NCBI GenBank assembly: GCA_902729315.2
Contig: LR746278.1
Span: 4,039,501 to 4,103,500, forward strand
Direction of reading: 5' to 3'
Origin: Spirodela intermedia
Lineage: Eukaryota; Streptophyta; Magnoliopsida; Alismatales; Araceae
Length of the DNA stretch: 64,000 nucleotides
In this document: positions 61,401 to 64,000 of the stretch, in pieces
How the letters are laid out: every line of letters starts with the position of its first letter
Position numbering within the stretch: position 1 is the first letter of the stretch
Position numbers and translations under genes: made by a program
The notes under the pieces: model-generated
Database searches by the model: none
What the model saw: the letters and a program-made list of their open reading frames with translations, nothing else
What the model was told of the DNA's origin: nothing

Positions 61401-63442
61401 CACAAAGCAGGCAGTACAACAGAAGAAACAGCATCTTGAGGAGTGTTAGAGGATTCGTACAGTTTCAACAAGTGCAAGCCACAACCATATTCCCATCCAT
61501 GGTAGGAAATATACCATTTACAGAAGCAAGCTTAGCCACCTCGATGCATACTACGAATTTCATAGGTATTAATTTTAGAAAGCAAACCCACATAAGTCTA
61601 GTAGAGTGGTATAATCGGTGGAATCATAAATTTGACATAAGATTCTTTTTAGAGCCCTGTCCTAATAGTGTCATGACTTTGAAAACCCAAAGTTGTTCCT
61701 TCATAGTTTTCTGCACAAAGTTTGAAATGACTTGTGCTTTATAATATCGCAGCATTTGGTATATTATTTGATGCTTAGTGAAAAAATTAACAAACTTTCC
61801 AGACTTATGGATAATGATCCTTATTGTCACTGCAGAAATCTTGGAATGGATTTCCACCTTTTATTTTCGGTATTCACTTAAATTCTAACAGAATGATCAA
61901 CGGACAGTTAGATTGTAATATGTTTCTCAAAATTCTGTTAGTAGTTACAAAGTTATTCATGAAGCAACGGTTTCCTGTGTTTACTGCAGCAAAGACGACC
62001 TAAGTTTTTGTGAAATACCTGTTTCAAAAGACAAAGTTTAGAATAAAACACTCAGCAAAAGAAAACTGAATTATCATAAAATACTGCTTCATTAAGTTCT
62101 CACAAAATTGAATAACACATCCTGAAGACTGTAACAGCGAGACCCAGTCTTTAAAATCCAATGTTGTGAATATTTGGCACTTTTCAACATATTTATGGAT
62201 CTTCTTTCAAGCTTGTTCAAAATAGGGCCAAATTCAGACACCAAAGAAATTTTAGTTATTCAAAAAGTGTTAGATTATCATCTAAGGGAACATTTCCTCA
62301 GGTATTGACAGGATCGAAGTTCTGAAGCTAGAAGTACATAAGGACCATTTTCACTGAAAAGATCAAAACATTTTGATTAACTTTTCCATTCATTATTTCA
62401 CTATTTGTCCAGCATTTTTTCTACAGTCCAATAAAATCCGTTAATTGGTTTGTCAATGCTCAATCCTTCTGTTCATTCTTTTATAGATTCCAAGGCATGC
62501 TCAATGTGAGTTAACATGGATTAACGAAACCTGCAAGAGAGCGGAGCCATATGCATCATCATTGGCCTAGGCATACATCCAACTGCCAATGCTTTATCAC
62601 TTCATTATTTAATTTATTTCATAGCTATTATTCATTGTCCTCAGTATTTAATTAGAAATTTCTCATTAAAATAAAAATTTGGTCCCCTCTAATGTCAATC
62701 AGTTTTCTTGAAATTAATAATCGGAAAAATAGCTTCTACAAAACGATGAGGCATATTTTCCACACAGATGATTAAATCTGACAAGAACATCTGTGGTTAA
62801 ATTTCATCCGAATGACTAGTTATCAAATGTCCGGGAAATCACAAGGACATCCATGTGATTAAATTCCATCCAAATGATTAGTTATCAAACGTCTGCAAAA
62901 CAGGAGTCAGCTTAAATTGTTTGGTACTCTACAAAAAAGCAAAAATACAGGGCATTGTAACTATAACATCAGAGAAATAAGCCCGCCAAAGTCAGCAAAA
63001 AGTATCTGAAGACAGCATTATTCATTCAAAACATCATGAATAAGTGCAAATCATAACATAATTGCAAAAAAATTATATTCTACGTCAAGAAAATCTCGAA
63101 AGTTTCAACCATTGAATGGCCTGAGAAAAAGTAAATATAAATAAACATAGGAGTGACTTTGGTCGGAAAATGAAATGATTTTTCTTCTCACAGACTTATT
63201 CTCGTATATCTACACAATGGAAAAGTTTCAAATAGACAAGGGAAACTAAAAATACCGAAAGCAGCATAATCTAACTTAAGAAGAAGATAGTATCATCAGA
63301 TAGAGCACAGGCTTACCTCTGGCTTTGTTGAATTGATTATATCAAATATAGGATGACCAACTGGCACAACATCTGGAAAAAACATCCAAGGAAGCTTCTT
63401 GCTGATGGTTAGCATCAACTCCAGTGGAATTTCCATTATTAT
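49445..63442 (-). CDS. PTAC14: pTAC14-like SET-domain plastid protein, 3' ten exons (5' end outside window)
   Basis: Minus-strand exons are 63442-63317, 60869-60741, 59296-59207, 59126-58976, 54747-54638, 52084-52013, 50209-50104, 49972-49778, 49682-49640 and 49523-49445. Phase is continuous throughout, giving about 366 residues; roughly the first 115 are expected beyond the right edge. Landmarks in order are IPLELMLTISKKLPW, DWDLRLACLLLFALDLEG, FWEKHW, APLRIKRLAQDSERFMWAL, MLVPYADMLNHSFQPNC, MSGQKNDMLMERYGFSS, FLSVFNISGLPEGYYH, GAVIAAARTLPSWSEGD and a basic helix ending YQDRILF. NHSFQPNC and ERYGF are SET-domain elements. The C-terminal helical part matches the Rubisco-LSMT substrate-binding fold of the family. 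pTAC14 is a component of the plastid-encoded RNA polymerase complex needed for chloroplast development. Introns are up to 4.2 kb. Confidence 0.92.
53160..53740. repeat. C-rich, CCATT/CCCAC low-complexity patch in a pTAC14 intron
   Basis: The plus strand shows many short reiterations of CCATTGC, CCATTACC and CACATTxxCAT, ending in a CCCCC-rich stretch near 53655-53705. It stands out from the AT-rich intron around it. No coding family is seen. It may be the eroded core of a tandem repeat. Confidence 0.4.
54748..58975. other. pTAC14 intron, 4.2 kb
   Basis: The intron is bounded by GCTG|GT upstream and AG|ACATGTTG downstream on the minus strand. It holds the unidentified open-frame island at 57300-57900 and otherwise AT-rich sequence without recognised elements. 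Confidence 0.6.
57310..57900 (+). other. Unidentified decayed coding-like island inside a pTAC14 intron
   Basis: On the plus strand a 111-codon frame (57385-57720) contains KMSLLNLEKQCDANLQVSQW and GGTNMTLDAVQGRMGK. Apparent continuation upstream (IDSMHDIPLALFTMDLVVN) and downstream (HHAVYDAEGCCSHRDERRTS) lies in shifted frames. This looks like a once-longer coding sequence broken by stops and frameshifts. Overlapping minus-strand frames of 131-140 codons exist but show no plausible family. I do not recognise the protein. A captured retroelement or gene fragment is possible, and so is chance. Confidence 0.35.
60936..60960. repeat. Homopolymer A25 in a pTAC14 intron
   Basis: Twenty-five consecutive A residues on the plus strand. 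It could be the tail of a retroposed sequence on the plus strand, but I find no clear target duplication or recognisable body upstream. Confidence 0.9.
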
Positions 63443-64000
63443 CTGATAAAAAACATTTCACCAATAACCAACCAAAGAAGGAAAGCATGGTAAAAAGTGA
63501 AGGGAAAATTATTCCAATTAAAATAGAAGGATGAAGAAAGTACAGACAGCATAAAAAAGGAAACATGGGAACAACCAAAAAGTGAACGTGAACACAAAAA
63601 AGGAGCATATTGCACAAAATTTTGCTTGTTCTGATAGTAAAATTGTCAATTGAAGATTAGGTCATTACATAGTTCAAAACCTTAATATTTGATCCTTTTC
63701 CCGGTAATTATTTATCCAGAATTATCCCCCATGAAACTTCAGAACTTGTAGAAGCGAAATGAATTCCAGAAGCTTTTTGATAATTCAATTATGCTCTTAG
63801 TGCAGTTAATGAATACTGTGAAGTACAGTTAAAATAGTTGGGAGAACCAGCAAAACAATTCTCGTAATCAATCATGAAAAATAATAAAATTATCATGAAA
63901 TGTAAGAAAGGAGGCATTGATCGCATGCCATCACTACATTTTAAGAACTTGTCAGCTCAAACCCTCAGTACCGAGTTGAATATTAGAATTCTTAAAAATA
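63443..64000 (-). other. pTAC14 intron running off the window
   Basis: Sequence upstream of the first visible pTAC14 exon, past the acceptor TTATCAG. No further exon was recognised before the window ends. Confidence 0.55.

Overview
This is nuclear DNA of a flowering plant. It carries intron-rich genes, chloroplast-targeted housekeeping enzymes, a DYW-class pentatricopeptide editing factor, and long AT-rich intergenic stretches full of transposon remains. GC-rich, GC3-rich short exons (the DUF620 gene, the PPR gene) set against AT-rich introns suggest a monocot. I cannot name the species.

Layout. 1-3.7 kb: AT-rich, with a dispersed repeat fragment and a decayed tandem array of about 120-bp units. 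3.73-5.34 kb (-): a complete three-exon DUF620 gene. 5.3-10.3 kb: CT microsatellites, including a 600-bp polypyrimidine tract that carries a 143-bp tandem duplication; no gene recognised. 10.3-14.43 kb: a large inverted-repeat (foldback) element whose right arm is interrupted by a 773-bp solo LTR. 15.03-19.15 kb (+): the small (glutaminase) chain of carbamoyl-phosphate synthetase, ten exons. 20.19-32.61 kb (-): argininosuccinate lyase, with very long introns. 32.6-39.2 kb: intergenic, with a 40-bp tandem repeat. 39.19-41.91 kb (-): an intronless DYW PPR protein resembling OTP84. 41.95-49.4 kb: intergenic. 49.45-63.44 kb (-): ten 3' exons of the SET-domain plastid protein pTAC14; the 5' part lies beyond the right edge.

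Functional view. Two arginine-pathway genes sit tail to tail with 1.04 kb between their stop codons. One makes carbamoyl phosphate, the substrate of ornithine transcarbamylase. The other releases arginine from argininosuccinate. The PPR and pTAC14 genes both serve plastid gene expression (RNA editing and the plastid-encoded polymerase complex). I see no bacterial or viral operon, CRISPR array or rRNA. All exon models were read by eye from splice sites, phase continuity and family resemblance, without an aligner or transcript data.
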